Source: Devosia ureilytica (GTDB lineage Bacteria > Pseudomonadota > Alphaproteobacteria > Rhizobiales > Devosiaceae). Taken from it: DNA of 64,000 nt. Position numbers and translations under genes: made by a program. Below, piece after piece: positions 36,060 to 45,639 of this stretch; position 1 is the stretch's first letter; each line of letters begins with the position of its first letter. Location of the stretch: assembly GCF_024273195.1 (NCBI RefSeq), contig NZ_JAMZCU010000002.1, positions 186,001 to 250,000 of the forward strand, in the 5' to 3' direction. The notes beneath the pieces are model-generated. The model was not told where the DNA came from, did no database searches, and saw only the letters and a program-made list of their open reading frames with translations.

Positions 36060-37283
36060 TTAGCCGCGCGCCTTGGCGTTGCGCGCTGCCCAGGTCTTCA
36101 GACGCAGGCCATTGAGGCGAATGAAGCCCTCGGCATCCTTGTGGTCATAGGCCACCGCGCCCTCTTCGAAGGTCACGAGATCTTCCGAATAAAGGCTGTA
36201 GGGCGATGTACGCGCCACCACATTGGCCGAGCCCTTGTAGAGCTTGATGGTGACTTCGCCGGCCACGAATTCCTGGCTCTTGTCGATCAGCGCCTGCAGC
36301 ATTTCGCGCTCGGGCGAGAACCAGAAGCCATTGTAGATCAGCTCGGCATATTTGGGCATGATCTCATCCTTCAAATGAGCCGCGCCGCGATCAAGCGTGA
36401 TCGATTCAATGCCGCGATGAGCATGCCAGAGGATCGTGCCGCCCGGCGTCTCATAGACGCCGCGCGACTTCATGCCCACGAAGCGATTTTCGACGAGATC
36501 GAGCCGCCCGACGCCATGCTTGCCGCCCAGCGCGTTGAGCTTTTCAAGCAGGCTGGCCGGCGAGAGCTTCTGGCCATTGACCGAAACAGCGTCGCCCTTC
36601 TCAAAACCGATCTTCACATATTCGGGGGTGTCAGGCGCCTGTTCGGGCGCAACGGTGCGCTGGAACACATAGTCGGGCGCTTCCACACCCGGATCTTCCA
36701 GCACCCGGCCTTCGGAGGATGTATGCAGCAGATTGGCATCGACCGAGAACGGCGCATCGCCGCGCTTGTCCTTGGCAATCGGGATCTGGTTGGCCTCGGC
36801 ATATTCGAGCAGCTTGGTGCGGCTGCGCAGGTCCCATTCGCGCCAGGGGGCGATGACCTTGATCGACGGGTCGAGCGCATTGGCGGTCAATTCGAACCGC
36901 ACCTGGTCATTACCCTTGCCGGTAGCGCCATGGGAAATGGCATCGGCGCCGGTTTCCTGGGCGATTTCGACCAGCCGCTTGGCGATCAGCGGCCGGGCAA
37001 TGGAGGTGCCGAGCAGATAAAGACCTTCATACATGGCATTGGCGCGGAACATCGGGAACACGAAGTCGGCCACGAATTCTTCGCGCAGATCCTCAATGCG
37101 GATGTCCTTGATGCCGAACATCTCGGCCTTCTTGCGCGCCGGCTCCAGTTCTTCGCCCTGCCCCAGATCGGCGGTGAAGGTCACCACCTCGCAATTATAG
37201 GTTTCCTGCAGCCATTTCAGGATGATGGAGGTGTCGAGCCCGCCCGAATAGGCCAGCACGACTTTTCTTATTTCATTCGCCAT
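36060..37283 (-). CDS. argG: ArgG, argininosuccinate synthase
   Basis: Joins citrulline and aspartate using ATP in arginine synthesis. 407 aa from [20 protein letters not shown] (start 37283; the longer frame to 37385 covers the promoter region). ATP-pyrophosphatase loop [35 protein letters not shown]. Divergent from an Lrp/AsnC regulator, whose promoter shares the ~126-bp gap; control by that regulator is possible but unproven. Confidence 0.97.
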   Translation of the reverse strand: MANEIRKVVLAYSGGLDTSIILKWLQETYNCEVVTFTADLGQGEELEPARKKAEMFGIKDIRIEDLREEFVADFVFPMFRANAMYEGLYLLGTSIARPLIAKRLVEIAQETGADAISHGATGKGNDQVRFELTANALDPSIKVIAPWREWDLRSRTKLLEYAEANQIPIAKDKRGDAPFSVDANLLHTSSEGRVLEDPGVEAPDYVFQRTVAPEQAPDTPEYVKIGFEKGDAVSVNGQKLSPASLLEKLNALGGKHGVGRLDLVENRFVGMKSRGVYETPGGTILWHAHRGIESITLDRGAAHLKDEIMPKYAELIYNGFWFSPEREMLQALIDKSQEFVAGEVTIKLYKGSANVVARTSPYSLYSEDLVTFEEGAVAYDHKDAEGFIRLNGLRLKTWAARNAKARG

Positions 37284-37409
37284 GGTGTGTGCCCCAGTAA
37301 AGGATGATGACAGGATAAGCCCGAAATTGCGCAATGAACTTGCGATTATCGTAAGCCTAGCGCAGTTTGTGGCAGATTGTGCCAACTGGTGAATTCAACA
37401 GAGCGGAAA

Positions 37410-37874
37410 ATGCCAGAAACCATAGATGCCATCGACCGCCGGATTTTGCGAGCATTGCAGCGCAATGGCCGGATGTCCAATGTCGAGCTGGCCAATGCTG
37501 TTGGCCTATCTCCCTCGCCCTGCCTCCGGCGGGTGCGCCTGCTTGAGGAAAAAGGCGTTATTGATCAGTATGTTGCGATTCTCAACGGCCCCAAGCTCGG
37601 CCTCGGACTGACGGTGTTCGCCCGCATCTGGTTCAAGACCCAGGACGCCGAGACGACCAATCAATTCGCCGAAACGGTCAGAAAATATCCTGAAGTGGCA
37701 GAGTGTTACCTGACAACGGGGGAATGCGACGCGATCATGCGGATCGTGACGACGGACCTGCACGCCTATTGGCGCTTCCAGTCCGACCACCTGATGCGTA
37801 TTCCCAGCGTGCAGAGTGTCAAAACCGACGTACCCATGGAGACCATCAAGGCCAGCCGGGAACTCCCGGTGTGA
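37410..37874 (+). CDS. Lrp/AsnC-family regulator
   Basis: 154-aa feast/famine regulator. HTH IDRRILRALQRNGRMSNVEL followed by LSPSPCLRRVRLLEEKGVI, then an RAM ligand domain (TTGECDAIMRIV). Chosen start MPETIDAIDRR at 37410. Followed ~100 nt later on the same strand by a LysE-type amino acid exporter, a typical Lrp target; divergent from argG. Confidence 0.93.
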   Translation: MPETIDAIDRRILRALQRNGRMSNVELANAVGLSPSPCLRRVRLLEEKGVIDQYVAILNGPKLGLGLTVFARIWFKTQDAETTNQFAETVRKYPEVAECYLTTGECDAIMRIVTTDLHAYWRFQSDHLMRIPSVQSVKTDVPMETIKASRELPV

Positions 37875-37975
37875 GGCCATGACTGTGTTGATGAACAGAA
37901 TTTGACCAATTCTGAACGCCCTACCCCGAAGCGGCGAAAAATGCGATTGTCCGCGCCTGTCACTCCGAGACCGCC

Positions 37976-38623
37976 ATGCCAGTTTTCATCCCGGACCTGC
38001 CCGTCATCCTCGCCTTTGCGCTGGCGACAATCGTCCTCGCCATTACGCCGGGACCGGACATGGCGCTACAGATGAGCCGCGCCATCAATTATGGCCGGTC
38101 TCATGGACTGGCCGCCATGTTCGGCGCCATGGCCGGCATTCTGGTCCACACCATGCTGGTGGCCTTCGGAATCTCCGTCCTCATTATCGCCGCGCCGCCA
38201 TTGTTCCTGGCGCTCAAGATCGCCGGGGCCATCTACCTGCTTTATCTTGCCTATCAGGCCGTGTTCCACGGCGGCGGACTGCGCCTTGCCGAGGCCGCGC
38301 GCAAGCCCCCCACGGTGCGGCAGAGCTTCATGACTGGCATTGGCATCAACTTGCTCAACCCCAAGGTGGTGCTGTTCTTCGTGACCTTCCTGCCCCAATT
38401 CGTCGACGCCCATGATCCAGGCGCCACCGGCAAGCTGATCTTCCTCGGCCTCGAATTCGTGGCCCTATCCATTCCTCTGGGCGTCGTCACCGTGCTGGCC
38501 GCCGAAAGGCTGGCGGCGCTGTTCCGCTCCTCCAAATGGGTGGAACGGGCGCTGAACTGGAGCTTTGCCGCCATTTTTACCGCCTTTGCCGCCACCATTC
38601 TGACGGCGCAGGCTCGGCACTAG
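37976..38623 (+). CDS. LysE/RhtB-family amino acid exporter
   Basis: 215-aa inner-membrane translocator with about six helices. ITPGPDMALQMSRAINYGR and GIGINLLNPKVVLFFVTFLPQF are the family signatures. Likely exports an amino acid or derivative; substrate unknown. Preceded by an Lrp/AsnC regulator and followed 10 nt later by rlmJ. Confidence 0.92.
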   Translation: MPVFIPDLPVILAFALATIVLAITPGPDMALQMSRAINYGRSHGLAAMFGAMAGILVHTMLVAFGISVLIIAAPPLFLALKIAGAIYLLYLAYQAVFHGGGLRLAEAARKPPTVRQSFMTGIGINLLNPKVVLFFVTFLPQFVDAHDPGATGKLIFLGLEFVALSIPLGVVTVLAAERLAALFRSSKWVERALNWSFAAIFTAFAATILTAQARH

Positions 38624-38633
38624 GGCAGGACCG

Positions 38634-39482
38634 ATGAATTACCGCCACGCCTTTCACGCCGGCAATTTTGCCGACGTTGTAAAACACACCATCCTCACGC
38701 GCATCCTCACCTATCTCATGAACAAGGACGCCGCCTTCCGGGTGATCGACACCCATGCCGGCCTCGGCATCTATGATCTCTTCGGCGACCAGGCGGAAAA
38801 GACCGGCGAATGGCAGGACGGCATCGGCCGGCTGATTCACGTGAAACTTCCAGCAGCTGTTGCGGATTTGCTGGCACCCTATCTCGATGCGGTAAAGGCC
38901 CGGAACACGGACGGCGCGCTGCGCTACTATCCCGGCTCGCCCTTCATCACCCGGCATATGTTGCGCGACCAGGATCGGCTGATGGCCTTCGAGCTGCATC
39001 CGCTCGACGCGGATCGGCTGAAGGAGAATTTTGCGGGCGATTTCCAGACCCGGATTACCCAGCTCGACGCCTGGGACATTTTCGGCACCCACCTGCCGCC
39101 CAAGGAAAAGCGGGGCCTGGTGCTGGTCGATCCGCCCTTTGAAGAAAAGGGCGAGTTCAGCCGCATGGTGCAAAGCCTCGAAAAAGGCCACAAACGCTGG
39201 CCCGGTGGCACCTATGCCTATTGGTATCCGATCAAGGAAATGGAAGAGGTCGAGGGTTTTGTGAAAGCCCTCAAGGCCACAGGCATTCCCAAAATCCTGC
39301 GGATCGAACTGACCATCCGCCCCGCGTCCCAGCCGCCGCGCCTTTTTGGCACCGGCATGATGGTGGTCAATCCGCCCTATGTGCTGGAACAGGAGATGCG
39401 GGTGCTTCTGCCAGTGCTTGCCAACGTGCTGGGTGAAAGCGGCCAGGGCCGCTGGGCGCTGCAATGGGTGGCGGGGGAATAG
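38634..39482 (+). CDS. rlmJ: RlmJ, 23S rRNA (adenine-2030 N6) methyltransferase
   Basis: 282-aa SAM-dependent methyltransferase. Characteristic N-terminus MNYRHAFHAGNFADVVKHTI, motif IDTHAGLGIYDL, and catalytic LVLVDPPFEEKGEF (DPPF). Start 38634 with AGGA upstream. Its stop codon directly abuts the decayed antitoxin on the opposite strand. Confidence 0.96.
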   Translation: MNYRHAFHAGNFADVVKHTILTRILTYLMNKDAAFRVIDTHAGLGIYDLFGDQAEKTGEWQDGIGRLIHVKLPAAVADLLAPYLDAVKARNTDGALRYYPGSPFITRHMLRDQDRLMAFELHPLDADRLKENFAGDFQTRITQLDAWDIFGTHLPPKEKRGLVLVDPPFEEKGEFSRMVQSLEKGHKRWPGGTYAYWYPIKEMEEVEGFVKALKATGIPKILRIELTIRPASQPPRLFGTGMMVVNPPYVLEQEMRVLLPVLANVLGESGQGRWALQWVAGE

Positions 39483-39731
39483 CTACCAAATCCGTCCAGG
39501 CCAGATGTCGTTGCCTTCAAATGCCTCGAAGGCTCATGGGTTCGAAGAAATCCGGGCCCGGACCCAGGTGCTCAAGCAGACCGAACTTGAACTCGCGCTT
39601 TAAAGGTTGGGGAACAGGGACCATTGCACGGCTGTACCGTCATCCTTGTCAATGATGACTTCCTCACCAGACAAGGCTGCGTCGATGAGATCGGAAAGCG
39701 CGTCCCGGGCGTTCTGTACGGAAACTTTCAT
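39483..39731 (-). pseudogene. Phd/YefM-type antitoxin, broken by two compensating frameshifts
   Basis: From the ATG at 39731 the first frame reads MKVSVQNARDALSDLIDAAL then SGEEVIIDKDDG, a classic Phd/YefM N-terminus, and stops at 39600 after 43 aa. A second frame continues with MVPVPQPLKREFKFGLL and GPGPDFFEPMS, the usual toxin-binding half. A third segment, back in the first frame, reads AFEAFEGNDIWPGRIW and stops at 39483. Total 249 nt, the normal antitoxin length, so two opposite indels are implied. No toxin gene follows, because rlmJ ends at 39482. 39732-39809 holds nothing recognisable. A sequencing error is possible but would need two events. Confidence 0.75.
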
Positions 39732-39809
39732 GTTGCCTCCACGCACTCAACATAGCGCAGAGTACCAGCATCCGCCGGATTGCCTCGTCCCGCTGCCTTG
39801 CGGGCTCGC

Positions 39810-41018
39810 TCACAGCACCAGCAGCGCGTCTCGGTCTTTCTTGCTCAGGCGTTCGCTTTCGCTCTTGAGCTGGCCGCAGGCGGCGAAAATGTCGCGGCCG
39901 CGGGGGGTGCGGACGGGGGAGGCGTAGCCGGCCTTGTTGACGATGTCGGCAAAACGCTCGATGCGCGAGGAGGGCGAAGTGCCATAGTTCGACCCCGGCC
40001 AGGGGTTGAACGGAATAAGGTTGATCTTGGCGGGAATGCCCGCCAGGAGCCGCACCAGTTCGCGGGCCTCGGCATCGCTGTCATTGATGCCGTCGAGCAT
40101 CACATATTCAAAGGTGATGCGGCGGGCATTGGAAAGGCCGGGATAATTCTTGCACGCTTCAAGCAGTTCCTTGAGCGGCCACTTCTTGTTGATCGGCACC
40201 AGCACATCGCGCAGATCATCGCGCACGGCATGCAGCGAAATGGCCAGCATGACATCGATCTCGCGACCGGTCGGCTCGATATAGGGCACAACGCCCGAAG
40301 TCGAGAGCGTGATGCGACGCTTGGAAATCGACATGCCGTCGCCAGCCGAGGCAATCAGCAGCGCCTGCTTGACGTTGTCGAAATTATAGAGCGGTTCACC
40401 CATGCCCATCATCACGATATTGGTGATGGCGCGGCTTTCCCCACCGGGCACGAGACCCCCATCATCCGGGCGCGACCCGCCGGGAAAATCGCCAAGGCGC
40501 TCGCGCGCCATCAGGATCTGTCCAAGCACTTCACCAGCGGTGAGATTGCGGACGAGCTTCTGCGTGCCGGTATGGCAGAACGAGCAGGTGAGGGTGCAGC
40601 CAACTTGTGAAGAGACACAAAGTGTCCCGCGATCGCTTTCCGGGATATAGACGGTTTCCACCTCGACCGGCGGCATGTTGGGATTGGCCGGATCGCGGAA
40701 GCGGAACAGCCACTTGCGGGTGCCATCGACCGAGACCTGCTCGGAGACGATTTCCGGGCGGTCAAGATTGAAGGTATCGGCCAATTTCTGGCGCACCGGC
40801 TTGGCCACATTGGTCATGCGGTCGAAATCGGTGACACCATTGACATAGAGCCAGTTCCACAACTGGCTGGCGCGCATGCGCCCTTCCTTTTCGCCCACCA
40901 CATCATGCGCCACCAGGGCTTCCGCCAGCGCGGCCTTGGAGAGGCCGATCAACGCCGGGCGGCCGGTCGCGGCGGGGCGAACGGCACTGGAATGGTCAAG
41001 GTTCAGCGCTATGCTCAT
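39810..41018 (-). CDS. rlmN: RlmN, dual-specificity rRNA/tRNA adenine-C2 methyltransferase
   Basis: Radical-SAM enzyme methylating C2 of A2503 in 23S rRNA and A37 of some tRNAs. 402 aa from MSIALNLDH at 41018. Cluster motif [45 protein letters not shown]; the catalytic C-terminal cysteine in FAACGQL. Stand-alone gene. Confidence 0.96.
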   Translation of the reverse strand: MSIALNLDHSSAVRPAATGRPALIGLSKAALAEALVAHDVVGEKEGRMRASQLWNWLYVNGVTDFDRMTNVAKPVRQKLADTFNLDRPEIVSEQVSVDGTRKWLFRFRDPANPNMPPVEVETVYIPESDRGTLCVSSQVGCTLTCSFCHTGTQKLVRNLTAGEVLGQILMARERLGDFPGGSRPDDGGLVPGGESRAITNIVMMGMGEPLYNFDNVKQALLIASAGDGMSISKRRITLSTSGVVPYIEPTGREIDVMLAISLHAVRDDLRDVLVPINKKWPLKELLEACKNYPGLSNARRITFEYVMLDGINDSDAEARELVRLLAGIPAKINLIPFNPWPGSNYGTSPSSRIERFADIVNKAGYASPVRTPRGRDIFAACGQLKSESERLSKKDRDALLVL

Positions 41019-41145
41019 GGCAGGCACACAGGGTCCGAAAATGCGGGAAGTGCGCGCCAATAGCATGAAGGCGGCAAAATATCAAAGTCACGCTGCCGGG
41101 AGGGTGGGTTGCGATGGGTGCACGATCCCATGACGCACAACTGAC

Positions 41146-41275
41146 TGGTCCCCTCGCCCCTCAGGGGAGAGGGCCAGGGTGAGGGGTGAAGACCCATCGA
41201 AAGAACCTTGAAGTTGAACCCCTCATCCGGCGCTTGCGCGCCACCTTCTCCCCTCAGGGGAGAAGAAAGGGAAGC
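41146..41275. repeat. Pair of CTCCCCTCAGGGGAG-type palindromic repeats
   Basis: Two related elements between rlmN and the first IalB gene: CCCCTCGCCCCTCAGGGGAG near 41151 and CTTCTCCCCTCAGGGGAGAAG near 41253, in opposite orientation, with CCTCATCCGGCGCTTGCGCG beside the second. Elements of this type are common between alphaproteobacterial genes. Confidence 0.6.
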
Positions 41276-41293
41276 GTCCCCCGCGCAAAAGAC

Positions 41294-41800
41294 CTAGCAC
41301 TCAGCGCCGATGGCCTGCTGGGCGGCCGTGGCGCCGGAGAGCGAATAGGACTGGGTGATCTTGGTGCCCGTCGCCGATGTGCCGGTAATGGTGACGGTCG
41401 ACCCGGCGCGGATGGCTGCCGCCAGATTGGCCGCCTGGGCGCTGTCATCGAGCCAGGCCGCATCATTTTGCGTAAAGAGCGCGAAGTCCTGCCCGCCGAC
41501 GCTGGCCGTTGCCACCGAGCCAGTCTGGAAGGTGTAGCCCGCCACCACATTGAACTCGGCCGCCACGTCCTCGCTGGGACGATTGGTGATGTAGAGATAG
41601 GCGTCGCCATAGCCCTCGGGTGTCGGCTCGGTGGTTTTCGGCTTGGTCATGGCAAAGCAGATGGTGCCGCCACCATCGTCAGCGGCAAAGCTCGACCAGT
41701 CGCGAAAGTCCCCCAGCACCCGCGCTGACTGCGCCTGTGCCGGCACCAGTGCGGCGAGGATCAGAAGGGATGCAAGCGGCAGGGCGGAAATTCGGATCAT
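41294..41800 (-). CDS. IalB-like (invasion-associated locus B) secreted protein
   Basis: 168 aa from MIRISALPLASLLILAALVP (start 41800), a signal peptide ending near AQAQS. The mature domain DFRDWSSFAADDGGGTICFAMTKPK matches the IalB family, first known from Bartonella invasion but widespread in free-living relatives. Two cysteines (TICFA and the terminal AEC) probably form a disulfide. Tandem with a second copy immediately upstream. Role unknown. Confidence 0.85.
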   Translation of the reverse strand: MIRISALPLASLLILAALVPAQAQSARVLGDFRDWSSFAADDGGGTICFAMTKPKTTEPTPEGYGDAYLYITNRPSEDVAAEFNVVAGYTFQTGSVATASVGGQDFALFTQNDAAWLDDSAQAANLAAAIRAGSTVTITGTSATGTKITQSYSLSGATAAQQAIGAEC

Positions 41801-41885
41801 GAAGTCTCGGGCTCTTGGCAGAACTGGGCAGCGGTACGGGTCCCGACGCCCAGTTACAAATGTTCGCGGGAAAGGAGCAAGCCCC

Positions 41886-42407
41886 TTACTGGCAGGCCGC
41901 GTCAATGGCGTTCATCGCCGCGGTGGCACCCGAGAGGGAATAGGTGTCGACCGTATTGGTTCCACGCTGGCTGGTGCCTCGCACCACCATCTGGCTGCCG
42001 GCCTTGAAGGCGGTGACGAAACCGGGCTCGTCGCTGCTTGAGGCCAGCCAGGCCGTGGAGCCGCGGGCCGCCATCACATAGCTCTGGCCATCGATCGCGG
42101 CAGACGCCTTGGCGTCGCTGGTGTTGTAGGGATAGCCGATCTGGGTCTGGACTTCGTTCTTCGAGCCCATGCCCTTGCGGTGAACGATCAGGAACTTGAT
42201 CGGGTCGCGATTGACTCCAGCCGGTTCGCTGCTCTGGGGTTCACCAATGATGAAGCAAAGCTGGCCGCTCTGGTCGCTGGCCGTATAGGCGGACCAGGCA
42301 TTGAAAGTCCCGAGCTCCGTGGCCTCCTGCGCCTGCGTCGCCGGCGCGAGGGCCATGACTGCCGCGACCGCAAGCCCGCGTACAAGGCCATCGGTTTTGT
42401 TCGTCAT
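41886..42407 (-). CDS. IalB-like secreted protein, second paralogue
   Basis: 173 aa from the ATG at 42407 (AAGAGG upstream; a TTG at 42413 is possible). Signal peptide GLAVAAVMALAPATQAQ; mature FNAWSAYTASDQSGQLCFII; C-terminus SLSGATAAMNAIDAACQ closely parallels the neighbour's SLSGATAAQQAIGAEC. The pair probably arose by tandem duplication and is likely co-transcribed (85-nt gap). Confidence 0.85.
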   Translation of the reverse strand: MTNKTDGLVRGLAVAAVMALAPATQAQEATELGTFNAWSAYTASDQSGQLCFIIGEPQSSEPAGVNRDPIKFLIVHRKGMGSKNEVQTQIGYPYNTSDAKASAAIDGQSYVMAARGSTAWLASSSDEPGFVTAFKAGSQMVVRGTSQRGTNTVDTYSLSGATAAMNAIDAACQ

Positions 42408-42634
42408 CGCCAATTCATCCTCTTGTCTTGCTGCAGTTCGGGGGCGTTCTGCCCGTCCAGTGTGCCCCGAACATGGTTACCAAGGTGTCAAAAACCCGTC
42501 GGCCCCCGCCGTACCTTGTGAGCTTTTGCTTCAAATGAAAGCCAAAGGCGGCGGGATTGCGGCGCCCTGTGTCCGGGACAGCCTCGTGTGGAGGCAAAGG
42601 GTTAACGAGTGCCTAACAAGGGCGTGATCCGCAC

Positions 42635-43174
42635 TCAGGCGGCCAGCGGATAGCTCTGTTCGACGAGATAGGGCCCGCCACCCACCGAATCGCGGCTCGA
42701 AAAGAGCACGAAACGCACCGGCACAAAGCTCAGCGGCTCGAACCGGGCCGCCTCGGCCATGAAACGGGCGACGTCCTCGGCCGAAGTGCCACGCAAGCGC
42801 GCCAACGAGACATGGGGCACGAATTTCCGGCCTTCGGGCGGCAGGCCGACGCGCTGCAGCATGCGCTCCTGCGCCGCCTGCAACCGGTTGAGCGCCTCGG
42901 AAGGCTCCACCCCGGCATAAAGCGCCCGCGGCTTGTCGCCGCCGAATGTGCCCAGATGCGTCAGCCGCAGCGAAAACTGCAGCGAATTGGACAGCCGCTC
43001 GAGACTGTCCACGACCTCATCGGCGGTATTGCCATCGACATCGCCGATGAAGCGCAGGGTGATGTGGTAATTCTCGGGATCGATCCAGCGGGCGCCGGTG
43101 AGGCCACCCCGCTTGAGCGAGAGGGCAAATCCCACATCGGGTGGGATTTCAAGACCGGTAAAGAGCCGGGGCAT
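42635..43174 (-). CDS. thpR: ThpR, RNA 2',3'-cyclic phosphodiesterase
   Basis: 179-aa 2H phosphoesterase of the LigT/ThpR family. Two catalytic HxT/S motifs: HITL near residue 36 and HVSL near 121. Start at 43174 (MPRLFTGLEIP) chosen for the GGGAGG 6 nt upstream. Acts on 2',3'-cyclic RNA ends; the biological role in bacteria is unclear. Confidence 0.92.
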   Translation of the reverse strand: MPRLFTGLEIPPDVGFALSLKRGGLTGARWIDPENYHITLRFIGDVDGNTADEVVDSLERLSNSLQFSLRLTHLGTFGGDKPRALYAGVEPSEALNRLQAAQERMLQRVGLPPEGRKFVPHVSLARLRGTSAEDVARFMAEAARFEPLSFVPVRFVLFSSRDSVGGGPYLVEQSYPLAA

Positions 43175-43200
43175 GGTGAGCCTCCCTGGCATGTGTTGCC

Positions 43201-43256
43201 GCAGCGCGCCGCGCAGAAAACCGGTGTCCACTTTTCCGCGCGATGCGGTGCTCCGC
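43201..43256. repeat. Palindromic intergenic repeat, family B, copy 2
   Basis: GCGCGCCGCGCAGAAAACCG continuing GTGTCCACTTTTCCGCGCG; the AGAAAACCGGTGTCCACTTTTC core is a hallmark Hyphomicrobiales intergenic palindrome (written here in two parts: AGAAAACCGG and TGTCCACTTTTC). Related to 8360-8405. Confidence 0.6.
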
Positions 43257-43432
43257 TCGATTCGCCTCGCCAGCCTAACACAATCGCTTCATCGGTCGAG
43301 GCCCGGCGTCGTTCCGTTGCGATTGTCCTTGTCAATCAATGACACCCTCCCCATATTCTCACCTCAAGTGGCAATGCAAATTGCCCCCTGCGGTGACAGA
43401 ACCGCGAGCTATTTGGGAAAGGGAACCTGAGA

Positions 43433-44158
43433 ATGGCTGAATATGACCGTCAGACCCTCGGTGCGCGGGCCGGCTCGGCCTTGGCCATCGACGAGGGCCT
43501 TCGCAGCTATATGCTGCGTGTCTACAACTATATGGGCCTTGGCCTGGTGGTAACAGGCGTCGTCGCCTATTTCACCAGCCAGTGGGCCATGTCGAGCCAG
43601 GCCAATGCCGAACTGCTTTACGGCAGCCCGCTGGCCTGGGTGATCATGCTCTCGCCGCTGGCCTTCGTGCTGGTGCTGAGCTTTGGCATCAACAAGCTTT
43701 CCGTCGGCGCTTCGCAGGCCATCTTCTGGGCCTTCGCGGCCGTGATGGGCCTGTCGCTGTCGTCGATCTTCCTGGTCTATACCGGCACCTCCATCGCCAA
43801 GGTGTTCTTCATCACCGCCGCAACCTTCGGCGCGATGAGCCTTTACGGCTACACCACCAAGCGTGACCTGACCGGCATGGGCAACTTCCTGATGATGGGC
43901 CTGATCGGCATCATCATCGCTTCGATCGTGAACATCTTCATGGCCTCGTCCATGCTCGACTTCGCGATCTCGGTGCTGGGCGTTCTGATCTTCACGGGTC
44001 TGACCGCCTATGACACCCAGAAGATCAAGGAAAGCTATTCGCAGAGCTATGGTGCCGACGTGCTGGCCAAGAATGCCATCATGGGCGCGCTCTCGCTCTA
44101 CCTCGACTTCATCAACCTGTTCATGATGCTGCTGCGCCTGTTCGGCAACCGCGAATAA
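43433..44158 (+). CDS. Bax inhibitor-1/YccA family membrane protein
   Basis: 241-aa protein with seven hydrophobic helices. MAEYDRQTLGARAGSALAID at the N-terminus and ILGVLIFTGLTAYDTQKIKE-type sequence (VLGVLIFTGLTAYDTQKIK) are diagnostic of the BI-1/YbhL group, with the conserved C-terminal Asp. Members are pH-sensitive Ca2+ leak-type channels in studied cases. Single gene with a strong terminator downstream. Confidence 0.94.
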   Translation: MAEYDRQTLGARAGSALAIDEGLRSYMLRVYNYMGLGLVVTGVVAYFTSQWAMSSQANAELLYGSPLAWVIMLSPLAFVLVLSFGINKLSVGASQAIFWAFAAVMGLSLSSIFLVYTGTSIAKVFFITAATFGAMSLYGYTTKRDLTGMGNFLMMGLIGIIIASIVNIFMASSMLDFAISVLGVLIFTGLTAYDTQKIKESYSQSYGADVLAKNAIMGALSLYLDFINLFMMLLRLFGNRE

Positions 44159-44208
44159 CATGACGATTTCCTTGATCGCGCGATCAAGGAATTTGGTTGG
44201 ACGTCAAA

Positions 44209-44244
44209 GGGGACCGCAGCTTAAGAAGGCTGCGGTCCTTTCTT
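44209..44244 (+). terminator. Rho-independent terminator of the BI-1 gene
   Basis: GGACCGCAGC (44211-44220), loop TTAAGAAG, GCTGCGGTCC (44229-44238), then TTTCTT. A separate perfect 24-bp palindrome (44168-44191, TTCCTTGATCGC and its complement) lies just before it. Confidence 0.85.
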
Positions 44245-44258
44245 ATTGAGCGTCTGCC

Positions 44259-44756
44259 GTGTCCGACTATTCCCTGCGCCCCTTCGCCTGGTCCGATGTC
44301 CCCGCCATCACGACGATCTATCGTCATTATGTGGACAACACCGCGATCACCTTCGACACCGAAGCGCCGGGCGAAGAAGCGATTGCCGAAAAATATGCGG
44401 GCCTCAAGAAACTCGGGCACCCGCTGATCATCGCCGAACGCGCCGGCACGGTCGTCGGCTACGCCTATGCCAGCTTTTATCGCCCCCGCGCCGCCTATCG
44501 CTTCACCTGCGAGGATTCGATCTATCTCGACCCCAACGAGACCGGCCGGGGCCTGGGCAGGATCATGCTGACCGAGCTTCTGGCGCAATCCAAGGCGTTC
44601 GGCTTCAAGCAGATGCTGGCCGTGATCACCGCCGACACGGCAAACTCAATAGCCATCCACGAAAAGTTCGGCTTCCAGCGGGTGGGCTATTACACCGGGG
44701 TCGGCTTCAAGTTCGACCGCTGGCACGACATCGTGCATCTGCAAAAGGCGCTTTAG
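44259..44756 (+). CDS. GNAT acetyltransferase, phosphinothricin/MnaT-like
   Basis: 165-aa GNAT enzyme starting at GTG 44259 (MSDYSLRPFAWSDVPAI). TETRGLGRIMLTELL-type acetyl-CoA loop reads GRGLGRIML. VDNTAITFDTEAP and ANSIAIHEKFGFQRVGYY match the Pat/MnaT subgroup acting on phosphinothricin or methionine derivatives. Substrate not proven. Convergent with the next acetyltransferase (4-nt overlap). Confidence 0.88.
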   Translation: MSDYSLRPFAWSDVPAITTIYRHYVDNTAITFDTEAPGEEAIAEKYAGLKKLGHPLIIAERAGTVVGYAYASFYRPRAAYRFTCEDSIYLDPNETGRGLGRIMLTELLAQSKAFGFKQMLAVITADTANSIAIHEKFGFQRVGYYTGVGFKFDRWHDIVHLQKAL

Positions 44757-45220
44757 CGACCCAGCCGCTTGTGCATGGCAAAACATGCGGCGGCGCCATC
44801 GGGCAGAGTATCGGCAGACCAGCCCTGGGCGAAATAGAACGTCTTCGCGGTGGTCGTGGCCCTAAGCTTTCCTTCGGCAAAGCCCCGGCTTGCCAGATCC
44901 GCTTCCATATGGGCCAGCAGCGCCTTGCTGACGCCGCGAAAGCGCGCTGACGGGGCAACGTAGTTGAGGGCGATTTCCCCCGCCGCCGTGGTTGCGCCGA
45001 CCGCGACGATCTGTCCGTCCAGTTCCGCCACGGCCATGAAAAAGCCCTCCCGCGCCAACATGTCGAGAATGCCGGCCGGCGTCTTGTTGGCCGTCCAGTC
45101 TGCGATCTTTTCCCGATCGTCTCCGTGGTCGGCATGGCAAAGTTCGGTAATGGAGGCGATCAGCACCGCACTCATGGCGGACGCGTCTTCGCGCTGCGCC
45201 TCACGGATGAGAAAACTCAC
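44753..45220 (-). CDS. GNAT-family N-acetyltransferase
   Basis: 155-aa GNAT protein, GTG start at 45220 (MSFLIREAQREDASAM), overlapping the DUF2794 stop as GTGA. Acetyl-CoA loop ARFRGVSKALLAHME; C-terminal TFYFAQGWSAD. Substrate unknown. Co-transcribed with DUF2794; unrelated in detail to the convergent GNAT gene. Confidence 0.85.
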   Translation of the reverse strand: MSFLIREAQREDASAMSAVLIASITELCHADHGDDREKIADWTANKTPAGILDMLAREGFFMAVAELDGQIVAVGATTAAGEIALNYVAPSARFRGVSKALLAHMEADLASRGFAEGKLRATTTAKTFYFAQGWSADTLPDGAAACFAMHKRLGR

Positions 45221-45600
45221 CCCACCACCATCAAATCCGGGTCAAGCACCCGCAAAACCTGCGCCAGATCGTGGCCGCGCTTGAGCACGCGGCCTTGCTG
45301 GTTGGTGACCATGTACTGGCCCTGCTTGTTGCGCAGCTTGGGGTTCTTCTCGACCACGAACAGCGGGCGTTCGGAAACGCGGGCATAGATGGAAAACAGC
45401 GCCCGGTCCTTGAGGAAATCCATGGCGTAATCACGCCATTCGCCGGTGCCCACCTTGCGGCCATAGACCGCCAGGATCTGCATCAGCTCCTTGCGGTCAA
45501 AGGCAATGATGGGCTGCACGGGCCGGTTCGGCTGGGCATTGGGCTCACCCACATGCACCAGCGCCAGATTGGTTCGACTATCGTCTGGAGGACCCTGCAC
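45217..45600 (-). CDS. DUF2794 family protein
   Basis: 127-aa protein of unknown function restricted to alphaproteobacteria. PIIAFDRKELMQILAVYGRK, GEWRDYAMDFLKDRALFSIY, and RVLKRGHDLAQVLRVLDPDL are the family core. GTG start at 45600. Its stop overlaps the downstream GNAT gene by 4 nt. Confidence 0.88.
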   Translation of the reverse strand: MQGPPDDSRTNLALVHVGEPNAQPNRPVQPIIAFDRKELMQILAVYGRKVGTGEWRDYAMDFLKDRALFSIYARVSERPLFVVEKNPKLRNKQGQYMVTNQQGRVLKRGHDLAQVLRVLDPDLMVVG

Positions 45601-45639
45601 GCCGCCTCAATGCCCTGTCGTCACACCGTCATGATCGGC

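Noticed and set aside
42601..42618. CtrA-like TTAACGAGTGCCTAAC near 42602
   Set aside because: Second half-site is CTAA rather than TTAA and it lies about 195 bp from the nearest start codon.
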